A DNA stretch of 64,000 nucleotides from Kryptolebias marmoratus. Taxonomy: Eukaryota > Chordata > Actinopteri > Cyprinodontiformes > Rivulidae. Position 1 is the first letter of the stretch; the number at the start of each line of letters is the position of its first letter. The DNA lies in the NCBI RefSeq assembly GCF_001649575.2, contig NC_051449.1, positions 19,809,447 to 19,873,446 on the forward strand. Reading direction: 5' to 3'. Positions 37,665-49,000 of this stretch are shown here, in pieces. A model generated the notes under the pieces. The model was given only the letters and a program-made list of their open reading frames with translations. It did no database searches and was not told the origin of the DNA. The position numbers and the translations under genes were made by a program.

Positions 37665-38045
37665 ACTATGTCTGTCTGTTAGCAAAATATCTCAAGAACC
37701 ACTGGCCGGATTTCAATAAAACTTTAAAAAAAAACATTCAATGTATATCTACAACTGATTAATTTTTGGAGTCAATCTAATATAAGATGGCTGTCACAGC
37801 TAATCAATATTAGCCAACACAAAAATGGCTATAACTCAGTCAGTTTTAAAGATATTGAGCTAAAAGATTATATGGTAGTGGCTGAGAGTCATCTCTTAGA
37901 GTGACTTCTTGTCCATAACACTTTTTCTAAAGCTTTGACCAAAACAGCTACAACTCATCATTTCTCATCATAAGATGATCTTAGTCTAAAACGCTGGTGT
38001 GAAATGCAGTGGGTGATATGCATTACTTGAAGACATGCTAGGTCC
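37665..38045 (+). repeat. Family B repeat copy (second of a pair), with full right end
   Basis: GTCTGTCTGTTAGCAAAATA, AAGATGGCTGTCACAGCTAA, ATGGCTATAACTCAGTCAGT and GATATTGAGCTAAAAGATTA repeat the order. It extends to AGTGGGTGATATGCATTACT and GAAGACATGCTAGGTCCTTT, which defines the family's right end and serves as the empty-site reference for 54313-54480. Confidence 0.8.
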
Positions 38046-38844
38046 TTTAATCTGTGGGGAAATACACCCAAGACTTTAATTTTTGCCTCTTTTTGAGTTT
38101 ATCTGCACTGGTTGCACTGTTTTTTATACTTTTAAGCTTGATTGCTCCCCCAGTGGTAGCAGGAGTTTTGACACGGCCGTTATCATTTGAATGATCTACA
38201 ATTTGTTTTTAAAACATTCGAATTGTTCCAAAGACAAAATCCGAAAGCACTGCTCAGTGCATATCATGATCTAGTTGCAGGAAATTGTCTCCTGTATTTT
38301 TATCTATGATTGATCAAGATTTATAAAACCTATCTTTGTTATAGTGAGCAATATAAAGGTAACTATTGGTGTGACGGAAGCCATGTACAGCAAATAAAGG
38401 TCTTTAACAGATATAAAATAAATAAAACTGAGGTATGTCGTAGTATCGCAGGCTGGCTGAATAAAAAACAGCGGTTTTCTGTGGTTCACATCCCTCTGCA
38501 GGCCCTGACATGTGATCCAGGAAACAGTGGCCTGTCACATCCCACATCTCTCCAACAGAGGACAGATTATATGGCTGCATTCCATCAGCCTTCTGGGTCA
38601 GGGCCATGATACAGTGAACTGACACTGAGACACTTGAAAAGAACCGAGGCATGCTCGCACCTGTCCCTGTAACACCGAGGCAAAATGGGGGCAATAAAAA
38701 ACAGATTAGCTCTGCAGAGAAAGGGGTCACCTAGACAGAAAGCCTGGTCAGTCTGAGTACAAACTCCTGCCAGGGAAATCACTACCGCTTGTACCAGTGA
38801 GTATCAGAAAAGGCATTCATATATAAATAAACTACTGTTAATTA
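38046..38844. other. Intergenic, no feature recognised
   Basis: Several overlapping short open frames on both strands (38304-38782) do not resemble any protein family I know. No repeat match was found. Confidence 0.45.
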
Positions 38845-39300
38845 TCTACAGTGCCTTGCAAAGTGTTGGATGTTTTCTGCTTTTATTGCTGTTGTAAATC
38901 AGTCATGATCACTATAAAATGGCCTTCTTTACAAAAAAAAAACATTTAAAAAGACCCTTTTATTGTCAAAGTGAAACTAAATTTATACAGAGTAACACCA
39001 ATTAAATAAAAATATTTTATGTAAAATAAGTAGTTGCATTTTAAAATAAGTGTCCTAATTCAACTCAGGGGAAACATTATTATTAGTACAAGTCAGGGGA
39101 TTGGTACAAAAGGATTTTCAAGCTCCTAAACATCCCCAGGAGTTCTGTTAAATCCATCATCAAGAAATGGAAGGAATATGGAACATGTGTAAATCTACCA
39201 AGAGCAAGACAGCCTCATAAACTGATGAGTGGCATGAGTCTCTTAATAATCTATACCAACTCAAGTCAAGATTTAATCTGAGTTTTTTTTTCAACAGTGG
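38845..39300 (+). mobile_element. Tc1-like element, N-terminal transposase remnant
   Basis: The left end TACAGTGCCTTGCAAAGTGT is a characteristic terminus of a fish Tc1-like group. Further in, the plus strand reads FKLLNIPRSSVKSIIKKWKE and YGTCVNLPRARQPHKL, the helix-turn-helix DNA-binding region of Tc1-like transposases. The catalytic part is absent. Confidence 0.8.
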
Positions 39301-39519
39301 TTTTCTGTTTGCCACTTGCCAATAAAGCTCAGTCTGGTAAAGAACCCAGAGAACAGTTGTTGAATGTAGAGTCTCACCATCTCACCTGCTGAAGCTTTAA
39401 CTCCTTCAGAGTGCCTCACAGGGGTCTTTGTGGTCTCTCTCACTGTTCTCCTTCTTCACGGTCACTCAGATTGTGAGGAAACTATTCTTTGTATGTAATC
39501 TATCAAACAAAAAGCAATG

Positions 39520-39730
39520 GGTTTGAATTAACTGGCTCAAAATTTCACATATTGACTATCCTGCAGGAGTTCCACAAGGCTGTATTCTTGGTCCAGTTCT
39601 GTTTATATTTTAAATGAAAGATATATAATATGATATATTATAATAATTTACCCAATGTTTGCCAAATGTTAATTTCTAAATATGCAAATGAGACAGTTAT
39701 ATGTCATCTGTAATTCTTAATTACTCAAGT
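39520..39730 (+). mobile_element. LINE reverse-transcriptase fragment
   Basis: The plus strand reads AGVPQGCILGPVLFIF (family GVPQGSILGPLLF), then stops, then YANETVI where FADDTVI is expected. Only about 70 codons with several stops remain. The clade is uncertain. Confidence 0.65.
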
Positions 39731-41340
39731 GTACTTAAGTTGAATCTTGTATGACCTCTATAAAACAATCTGAAGATATACTGTGTTTAATTTTTTTTTT
39801 GTCTTATTGTTTAGAAGCTTAATATTTAAATTAATTAAGACATCTTGGAATTCCTTTAAAAATATATTAATGAAGTGGCTAACACTGTTAAATTTCATCT
39901 TCAAAACTTTAAACAAATAAGACTATATGTGACAGTAGATGATGCTCAGATGTAGCTACATTTATTTTATTTTCCTGTAATGAATTTTTGGGTCACTTCT
40001 TGGTCATTCACAAACTGATTCACAAATCTTAAAACAATAAAAACACTTAAAAATTTTTTTTTTACTTCATCAGAGCAACATTTTGGAGGACATAATTGTT
40101 AACTCTCCAGAATTGCATTAATTTTAAATATGATTTGACAGATTTGTCCCACCTGCTTTAAATGATTTTATCAAAGAGAGGACTGAAAGTGCAACTGGTA
40201 CAAGGTCCACCACTAGAGGTAGCTGTGAAGTGCCATTAAATCAAGCAACATTTGGAAAACTGTGTGGTCATTTAAAGGTTGTAAGCATTAAAATAGTTTT
40301 CCACTGATTTTGAGAAGCTTTCACTTATTTCATCTTTAAACTCATGTAAAACCATATCTGAAGGAACATCAAAACCGGCACCACCATTCACCTCAACGTA
40401 TTTGCAGAATCTTTTTGTTTGCCTAACTTTATTTGTATTTTCTATTTCTTATAGGGTCCTGAGTGGATCATGAGTGTTCTCAGTTTTGATCTGTGTGTAT
40501 GTTTTATTTTATCCTGTACTTTTGCTTAAGTGTTTGCCCATCAGCCTGCAAAACTAAAAATTAGTCCTTATGGCTAAACCTGGCACATTTAAACCCAAAT
40601 TCATTAGTGTGCATTGTACTTTGTACATTTTGCATAATAAATTGTTGAAACCATTTTTTTGCCAGTGACATTTTTCATTAATTGTGCAGCAAGGTTACAT
40701 TTCTGCTGTTTGTCAGATGCCAACTCCACTCAAAACTAAATGGTGTTTTTGCCTCTAAACTTCTAACACAGGCTTACTTTAGAAAATGTTATATGAAACT
40801 ATATCCAAAGAAAATCAAATGTCAGACTAAAAAGGTTTATATCTGATAGATACAAATGTGTATTTGTTTATTCTTTTTTTCTTCTTCTATGTGCCAATAA
40901 TTATCTCACCACACCTTTGATTTGTTTACTCCTGCACAGAGTTCAGCTCCACAATATGTGTAGAATAATGTTGCATGAGTCAGAAACTCCAAACCGGTAA
41001 GTTTAGTTTAAGGCTGCAGTGAACCACCATTTTAGTAAAGCAGTTTTAAATCAGGGACATCTGTCTTAAATGCAATGGTGCACCATAAGTGCTCTTTCTG
41101 GTGACAATATTACCAAGATGTTTAGGATTATGACAAAATAAAGTGAGGTTGAACACATTTCTCCCTTAAGGAAGCTCATTTCGACGGTAAAATACCTAAT
41201 TTCCCCGCCTAAGGCTCCTAACACGAACACATTAGTTGAAAATCCACGAAGCAAACCACAGAGAGGTCATCACAAACATGAATATTAGTATTAGTAGTAG
41301 TATAGTATTCATGTCTATGGAGGTCATCAGCTTCAACGGT
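39731..41340. other. Intergenic between repeats and mgst3, no feature recognised
   Basis: Strongly AT-rich with many short A and T runs. No coding or family repeat was recognised. Confidence 0.5.
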
Positions 41341-41492
41341 TCAAGTTTACGCCCCGCCCTATCTGCGTGTGCGCGTTACGTCATCACGCACCAACACGGA
41401 AAGGCAAAGAAAACGTCACGGTTCTCTGACTTTCACTGCGTCTCTACGGGAGAGAATCGGAGCTGACTGCCTATAGCGCCAAATTTTCCGAG
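41341..41492 (+). promoter_or_regulatory. mgst3: mgst3 promoter region and non-coding first exon
   Basis: A short GC-rich island holds a GC box (CCCCGCCC, 41352-41359) and a CRE-like TTACGTCA (41376-41383). Downstream, GGAGCTGACTGCC..TTCCGAG ends at 41492 before gtaatt, a good donor that pairs with the acceptor TTTGTCAG before the ATG-containing exon. The transcription start is not fixed; it probably lies near 41400-41450. Confidence 0.55.
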
Positions 41493-41807
41493 GTAATTAT
41501 GTGTTTGTAAGCAAGTGCTGTCATTTCTTTCCCCATAATTTGCCTTTTAAAGCTCAATTTGTGCAGCCGTCCTCATTCGACCTTTAGTTTTTCAGGCGTC
41601 CTTGCTTTTTGTGTAGTTTGTTAGTTTTTCCAGCTGGAAGAGGTAGTTTCTTTTTAAATATCAGCTAAATCTGTATTAGTGCTACTTAAACAGCTAGCTT
41701 AAAGGTAAAACGAAAGGCTTTAACAGGACTGTTGCATTTCTAGTAAATGAATCACCCATAATTATCAGGACCGTGTTGGTAACTTTCGCTTTGTCAGGTT
41801 TGTCAAG

Positions 41808-42685
41808 ATGGTCGTGCTCTCCAAGGAGTATGGATACGTTGTGCTGACAGGTGTAGCCAGTGTGGTCATGGTGGGACATCTGGCCATGAAAGTCGGCAAA
41901 GCCCGGAAGAAGTACAACGTGCAGGTGAGCAGGAGGAGTGCCTCTTTTTGAAAGTCCCAGTTTTTACAGCCTGGTGCCGAATGCAAACAAGCTCTCTTTG
42001 TCTGCTCCTCCCAGTATCCTCAGATGTACAGCGATGACCCCGAGAATGGACACATCTTCAACTGCATCCAGCGTGCCCACCAGAACACGTAGGTACCATG
42101 AAATGTGTGCACCCACCTGCTGGTTTTACTCCCATGTCACTGATTTAAAAACAAATAAACAAAAACTGTGAAGCTAATCTGCTCCTGTCATCATTCACCA
42201 GACTGGAAATTTACCCCGCCTTCCTTTTCTGCCTGGTTGTCGGTGGTTTTCACTGCCCTGTGAGTTTTATCCTTTTTTGTGTTGTCATGCTACATCAGTC
42301 CGCACCAAAACAATCTGATCCCTACACACCTACATCCAGGTGCAGCATCTAAAGCATGTCTGTGTCATTGTGTGTCTGTCTCAGCGTCTCATTAGCGGAC
42401 TTGGAGCCGTGTGGGTTGTCGGCAGAGAGGTGTACGCACATGGCTACTCTACAGGAGGTAAGATAACGCAGGGCGGGAATGGTGCAGGTCTGAGTTTGTA
42501 TGCAAACATTCTGCTGCAGTGCTCTTAAAAATCTGTCTTTACCAGATCCCAAAAAGCGAATGAGGGGAGCGTTTGGAAACGTGGCTTTTCTTGGGATGAT
42601 TCTGTGCACCTTGAACTATGGTCGCCATCTGCTGGGCTGGGCTGGCCCACGGTTTGGGCCCTTCCATACCAAGGGCTGTCATTAA
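41808..42685 (+). CDS. mgst3: Microsomal glutathione S-transferase 3
   Basis: Exons 41808-41924, 42015-42088, 42202-42259, 42385-42457 and 42546-42685 join to 153 residues; human MGST3 has 152. The start [15 protein letters not shown] matches human MAVLSKEYGFVLLTG. The signature of membrane-associated MAPEG proteins is intact ([18 protein letters not shown], about residues 53-70). Four hydrophobic segments fit the MAPEG fold. Known role: an endoplasmic-reticulum or mitochondrial-membrane trimer that conjugates glutathione to leukotriene A4 and reduces lipid hydroperoxides. The C-terminus reads TKGCH, with one cysteine where human has KCCH. The gene is very compact (0.9 kb of coding span) and complete. 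Transcription is away from lrrc52. Confidence 0.97.
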
Positions 42686-43053
42686 CGAGGAGGAAGACTT
42701 CACCGTTGCCCTTGCTCGGTCTTTATTACACTAATCAAAGCAACTAAACACAATGTAAAGACTCTGTTCCTTGTAGCGCGTTTGCTAGTTTGTGACCGGT
42801 GTAACAGGTTCAGTTCATGTTGACAAGTGGTCTGACTGGTTCCCTCAAAGAAAAAAAAGAAAGTTAGATTGCTGGATGTGGTCCAATAACAGATCGGCAT
42901 TCTGATTTTCTTTATTTTTTGCAGCTGCACTCTGATTTTGAGCTTGCAGTCATTTGGCTACATAACTCTTAATATTGTGTATTTTTGCAACAAAAATAAT
43001 CAGATGTTTGTGACATCATATCACCTCAATTTGTTGTGTTTACCAAGTTGAAA

Positions 43054-43059
43054 AATAAA
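43054..43059 (+). other. mgst3: mgst3 polyadenylation signal
   Basis: AATAAA lies 369 bases after the stop codon and is the first canonical hexamer downstream. It is followed by a GT/T-rich stretch. The inference rests on position and sequence only. Confidence 0.65.
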
Positions 43060-43184
43060 GATTTTGTATCTTAACGATCAGTCAAGTATTGCTTTTAGAA
43101 AATTGACTCCAATTTTCATTTTCTTGATATTACTCATAAACCACACTAATGAAGAAATGTGGGACATAAAAAATGGTTAATTTT

Positions 43185-43635
43185 TTTTTTTTTAAAGGGG
43201 TTGTGTGCAACATGTATAAGCAGTCACTATCTTACCTGCCGTAGACAGCGGTCAGCGTTATCTCTGGCATAAATTCTATTTGTGTAGAATACTAGAGAAT
43301 TTCTGCCAACTAAAACAAACGTTAAAATGTTTAAAGCTGATCACAAATAGTAAAAAATAGATTTTTTTTTTCATTTTAAGCGCCTCACTTCTGCATCAGA
43401 TAGTAACTTGAAGTGGGTTTGTTTTTTTAATGGGTTTCACGTGTAGCATGTTGAAACAGACTGTGTTGTAAAGGTTAAGTATAATGTGTTCACTAAGAAC
43501 CGCAATGAAGTTTTTAAGATTTGAGTTGTTATTAGATGATAAGAATTTGCTCTCAAATGGACTACATGTTAGCTTGACCTCTTCATTCTCCAAACTGAGG
43601 TCGCTCTGACTGCTGTCTGCTGCAGGTAACGCCAC
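43185..43635 (+). repeat. Foldback family A, diverged copy
   Basis: TAAAGGGGTTGTGTGCAACA, ACTATCTTACCTGCCGTAGA at the left and CTACATGTTAGCTTGACCTC, TTCTCCAAACTGAGGTCG and GCTGCAGGTAAC at the right keep family order with many changes. This is the most degraded copy. Confidence 0.55.
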
Positions 43636-44149
43636 CCTTCACTGTGCATGATGACCATGCTACGCTCTTCAACACCTGTTACAACATGGTTTGTTCAAAA
43701 GATTTGTTCACCGAATCCTTCAGTTCACACAGTTTATTAGTTAGTTAGATAGTAAGTTTAGCTTATTTCTTTTGAGCCATACACCATAAAAAGTGCCCAG
43801 CCCCCATGGGATTATAAGACACACAAACATATTTCAAAGATGCAGCCAGAGACCAACATCAACATCCTTCTAACAGAAAGTGCCGTTCATTATACGGATC
43901 ACTCCTCGGCGGCAGTACGTTCGTTATTTCTGCGCACGCGCAAGTCAGCAGTAAGTTTACTGAGTAAATCCCTCCCTGCCCGCACGGCGCACGCTGCTGT
44001 GTCGTTTAGATTTACGTCATGAGTGACTCACAGAATGCAGAAGTTCCACTCCAGCTGAACTCAACTGAGCTAAGTTTTTTCTTTTTCCTTTTTTTCCTTA
44101 TTTTCTTTTATTTTTTTCTTCTTTCTTTCTTTTTTTCTCAACTGAACTA

Positions 44150-44240
44150 ATTAAGGAACGAATCAGTGAATTAAGTTATTTGGTTCAGTCCGTTCACTCA
44201 AAAGATTCGTTCATTTGAACGAATCGTTCATGAACGACAC
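44150..44240. mobile_element. Terminal part of a GAACGAATC-type MITE
   Basis: A perfect inverted repeat of two 10-base arms lies at 44204-44225 (GATTCGTTCA, TT, TGAACGAATC). A perfect palindrome CGTTCATGAACG follows at 44225-44236, then ACACAACACTA. In reverse this reads like the end TAGTGTTGTGTCGTTCATGA that I know from fish hAT-type MITEs. The other end, with GTTCACCGAATCCTTCAGTT, may be at about 43690-43730. Confidence 0.5.
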
Positions 44241-44244
44241 AACA

Positions 44245-44455
44245 CTAATCTCAAGCAGGTCATGGTCAGACCCCACATGATATACGCTGCCACCATGCTC
44301 CATCCAGGACCTCAACTCACTGCTGCCACCATAGTAAACTATCACAACCTCACTACAAAAGTTTTGTGCATGCTTAAAGCCCTTCACAACTTCTTAATTC
44401 TTGCAGACCATGCCAAGACCATCTACATTCTGGCTGATTTTGTTTTTTGTCTTAC
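44245..44455 (+). repeat. Interspersed repeat E, copy 2
   Basis: CACAACCTCACTAC, GTGCATGCTTAAAGCCCTTC, CATGCCAAGACCATCTACAT and TCTGGCTGATTTTG align in order with 23530-23760. Confidence 0.55.
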
Positions 44456-46031
44456 ATTGTAAAAAAAAAAGTTGTGAAAGGGACCTGACATGCTGGCTGC
44501 TATTTAACCCTTCGAAAAAAAGAAACACCCAAAGAAAAACAGAAAAAAATCTCCTGAGCTTATCAAGTCTTTAGTGGAGGTACTGATTGATTGTAAAGTT
44601 GTGTCAACATAGGTGTGTGTGAAAGGAGTGTCAGACTTTTTTTTATAAGCTAATTGTTCAAAATCCACATGGCTTGTCCAGGCAGGAGCGGTAGCTTTGT
44701 TGCATCGTTGATTTCAACACACTCACACATGCATACAACCTAATCATATTTGGAAAGAGGCGTTACAATAACACAAAATATTGCACTGAATTTCACTCAC
44801 ATTGTCACTGTTTTGTAACACAACAACCGACACTCAAAGCAAAGTGGTTTCTGTTTTAATATTAAATAGGCAAGCTTCCTTAAAACCACATTCTTACATT
44901 TCATTGGTATACACAGTCCTTTTTAACACTCAGCAGTAACGTTAATACTATAGCTTTAAACTCTGATGCAATATCTTAGTTGCACGGCACTCCACCTAAC
45001 AGAAACAGACAGCAAAGCTGTAAAAACCCTTACATGCTGCTTCTCACCCACTTGGCTTTGAATCAATGTGAGTGATCGCCCTTTTAAGGTTTTACAACAC
45101 TGTTAACATTTAACCATTGTTTTACCTTTACAGTGTGCATTTAAGTGTGCGTTTAGTGCAGCAAGGTCTCTTACTGGAGGGCATCCGTGGATTTAACACT
45201 CAATATAAAAAAGAATCAAAATCTAGACTCATATAGTATCAAACTACAATAACAGGAGTTTTATAACACACTTTTAACTACATATTAAAGACTTTTCACT
45301 TGAGCTAAAATGTGTAATTTGGACTGAATGATGATTATATTTTGGCGGGGGGTGATTTTTTTTTTATATATATGATTTTTAATTGCAAATGTTTGTGTCA
45401 AATTTGTCTGAGACCTGATGCAGCTTTCTTTATGGCAGCAGTTGGGTTTGAAAGTGCACTTTACTAATATTTGGTCACCTAAAGCATCTAAAATAATGCT
45501 CTTTAATAAGTTTGTTTGGGCATGTTGGCAACTTTACAACAAGTCACTTAATCGCACTTAATATCTTCGGTCAGTCTGTGTCTCTCGTTGTGTTTACTGT
45601 TCAGTAACCTGAGGTTTTAATGATATATCTACTGAGGAGTCTGTGCCAGCTTGAGCCAGATTCCCTCACATGTCCCCTAGGGGGCAGTGTGGTCATTTGG
45701 ATCACATTAAAGTGCTGTGCAGAAGTATGCAGTTCAGGTGGAGAGGTGCCATTCATTTCAAACAGGTGAGAACAAAAAAACACAAAGTTCCCTCAAAAAC
45801 TGAGTGTCTCCAGAATGATTCAGGGAATGTGGAAAAAATGTGGAGCGACTAAGAAAACCTTTCAGTTTTAAAAGGCTAACAAACCCTCACTAAGCTTTCG
45901 TTCACAGCAGGGAACTCATTGATGAGAGGCAGCTGCATCAAGGCAAAGGTTTCTCTCACATCCAAAGCGGCCTTCGCTGGTTCTTGATTTTCGCACGTTT
46001 TCTGCCTGTGGGAAGTGGATGTGGGCTTCAA
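44456..46031. other. Intergenic, no feature recognised
   Basis: AT-rich sequence without recognised coding or repeats. Part of it may be 3' UTR of the minus-strand gene that ends at 46032, but I could not fix a polyadenylation signal. Confidence 0.45.
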
Positions 46032-49000
46032 TCAGTGGGTGTACATGGAGAGAGGTGTGTCCTCCATCAGATCATCCTGCAGAAGATGATTAAAACTGGA
46101 TGAAATGTAGCATAATAGCAACTTTGAATCAAATCTATGAAATTCAACATGGTATACTGTACTTGGAATACGTACTACCACACTAAAGTTTAGCAAAATG
46201 TCTGTAGAACTGATTGAATTGTAACCATTTTCATGTTTTTTAAGATCAGTTGTCTATGGCAGCATCTTTAATAGGTTTGGCTCCAAATCTTAATCAGTTG
46301 CAGATGTGCATCCAATGATTATTTCCTGAAAGTTTCATTAAATTCTGTCCAGTGGTTCATGAGATGTTTTGCTAACAGACATACACACAAACACAGACAG
46401 ACATGGGCAAAAACATTATTGCGACACGCAATAAAAAAATGACACATAACTTGTTTCCACAAAACTTAAAGGGATAGTTCAGATCTTTTGACTTTGAATT
46501 CTGTATAAAGGTGAATATTTTACTGTTGCCACCTTTGCTATAGCACTTCTGATGCAGCCTTGAATCACTTCCTTCAGGATTGTTATAATATTTGAGCAAA
46601 AATAGCCATGGAATATGAAATCTACAGCACTGTAAAAGTTTATCATGTAACATTTGCATGAACTGCTATGAACTTTTGAGAATGGAGTACTTTTAGGATG
46701 ACAGACATCCACTTTGGTCTTGGCCCCACTCAGACGAGCCATTAGCTCATCTATCCAGTCAGAATTAAACTCTATTTCTCCAAACTGTGGTTGTTCCAAA
46801 CACTGTCTACAACAGGTAAGACAATAAATGCTCATAAACTTTACATAGAATCCTACTTTAAAGGTCTGAACTGTCCCTTTTCTCCTTTAACCACTCCAAG
46901 AGGTATTTTGTGGTTTGCTCCATCTCACCATGGGAAGATCCTGCAGCCGATGGAACTCAGGGTGGTTTGTTCGCTGGCGGAACTTGAAGAAGAGAACAAT
47001 GAAGACGACAGCAGTGGTTACGATGAACACAGACAGCAGACCAGCCAGGAGGGGGTCCAGAGGGGAGCTGGAGTGGCGCTGAGACCCCTTCAGCTCTACA
47101 CAATACAGAAATAAATTCAAGATGAAATAAAAACGGTAGCATAAATGTGATCTTTGAGGATTATCTTTTCAATCTGTCACTTTACTTTCATCTCCAACGT
47201 TCAGCTCAGATGGAGGCTCCCGGTGCGTGGGCCCTGCAGGGGCCCGACCAGAAGCTGAAGTCTGATGCGTGGAAGCTGCAGGTGGGGTTTCAGACTGAGG
47301 CCGTGCGATGGAGGTGGGGGCTTTGGAGCCTCTGTCCTGGACTGTTGGAGATGAAAATGTGGGGAGGGATGTTGTGGTCGTCCCCTCAGTAGTAGAGGTT
47401 CGCAGAGGGGCGGTGCTCGGAGCCATCGATGTGGATGAAAGGACGTCTGCAGCAGCTGAAAGTGAGGGTGTGAGCATAAAGCTGTGTCAGCTCAAAACAG
47501 TACAGAGAATCCTTCAAAGGCAAACAGCAAGAGGAAACTCTACACTACCCTGCTCATCGAACCCCTCTGTTGTGTTTGCACTGCCTGTTTGTTCCACCGT
47601 TACTCCCTGACAATACCTGGAAATGCTTTTCAAAACAAAGGCCATCACATGTTTTCACCACTCTGTTTGGGGTTCTAGCTATCAGATCAACATCATAATA
47701 ATGGTCATAGTGGTACAGATCATTCCAGCAGCTGCAGCTTTCATGTAAAACGACGCATAACTCAGGTAAGCCACAAGTTTTTCCAGAGATCACTTCCCAA
47801 CACATTTAAACTCTCTGAGCTTCCAGCTGAGAGTCACTAAATATGGCAGCAAGGTACTGTGTGTGTCAAAGCAAACAAATAAAACATGCAATATTACAGA
47901 TAGCATGAGATATTTTATGGTTTTCTAAAATGTTTTGTTTGGATAAATCCATTCCTGCATTTTAGGCCTGCGACACATTCCAGTTTGAGTTTTGAAGTAA
48001 AACTTTTCCCACTTTGTAATATTGTAATATTTGTTCTTACAACACTTAAAACATGGTGTGGCACGGAGGATACCAGGCAGTGATGTGTGTCAGATGTTAT
48101 TTTGTTCCATTCTTTCTGAAATTTTGTCTTCTGGTGAGCAACAATATAGGAGAATTTTTATTTTATTTCATTTGGACAGTTCAGGACTGCAATCAGGTCA
48201 GTCCAGAACTATTCTTTTGTAGCTCTTCTGGACGTTATCTTTTACCACCTGGCCTAAGCAAGCACCTCTCAGAGATCTGGAATGTTAATTTATCTGTACG
48301 CCCACTCGTGATCCACTGTCTAGGACAGATGGGTTCAAGTTGGTGGTGGGATTACACCTGGGATCAGCTCTGAGCCAGACAGGTTGATAGATGAGGTCAG
48401 GCAGGACTTCGATGTTTGCAGACAACATCTGTAGTGAGAGTAGGGAGCAGGTGGAAGGGAATCTGGAGAGGTGGAGTTATGTTCAAGAGCACTGGTCCTC
48501 AAGCTTTTTAGCACGAGTGCCATCTCAGAAAATACTAAGCTCTCAAACTACCACTATCACGACAGAGATTAAAATACAGTACAACAAGCTCATGTTCATA
48601 TCTGACATAAATGAGCAAATAGCCCTGCCGGTGGCCCAAGGCTGGGGTATAAATGGGATGGTTTCAAGCCTTTGTTGTCGAGAACAGCTCCAGATATACT
48701 GAGCTCATCTTCCCACAGTATTTGAATACAAATCTGAGATAACTTTAATCAAATTTCCTCAGTTTTGTGCCTTTTGTTGCTTGCAGGTTCTGTATATTTA
48801 CAGATAAAATACAATTTGTGAGCTAAAACCTGGAAAATCTTTTTGTTGTTGTTATTTTATTTGTTTTATATCAAACAACTTTTTTAAACAGGTATTGTGG
48901 ATGTTAAAATTGAAAATTCTTTTGTTGGAGACATTACAAGGTAACAAAATTGTACTTTATAATTCAACTTATTAGTATATCTGAATTGACACAATGTGTC

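Noticed and set aside
38304..38782. Cluster of overlapping short frames on both strands
   Set aside because: None exceeds 110 codons, none has splice sites or familiar motifs, and both strands are equally open.
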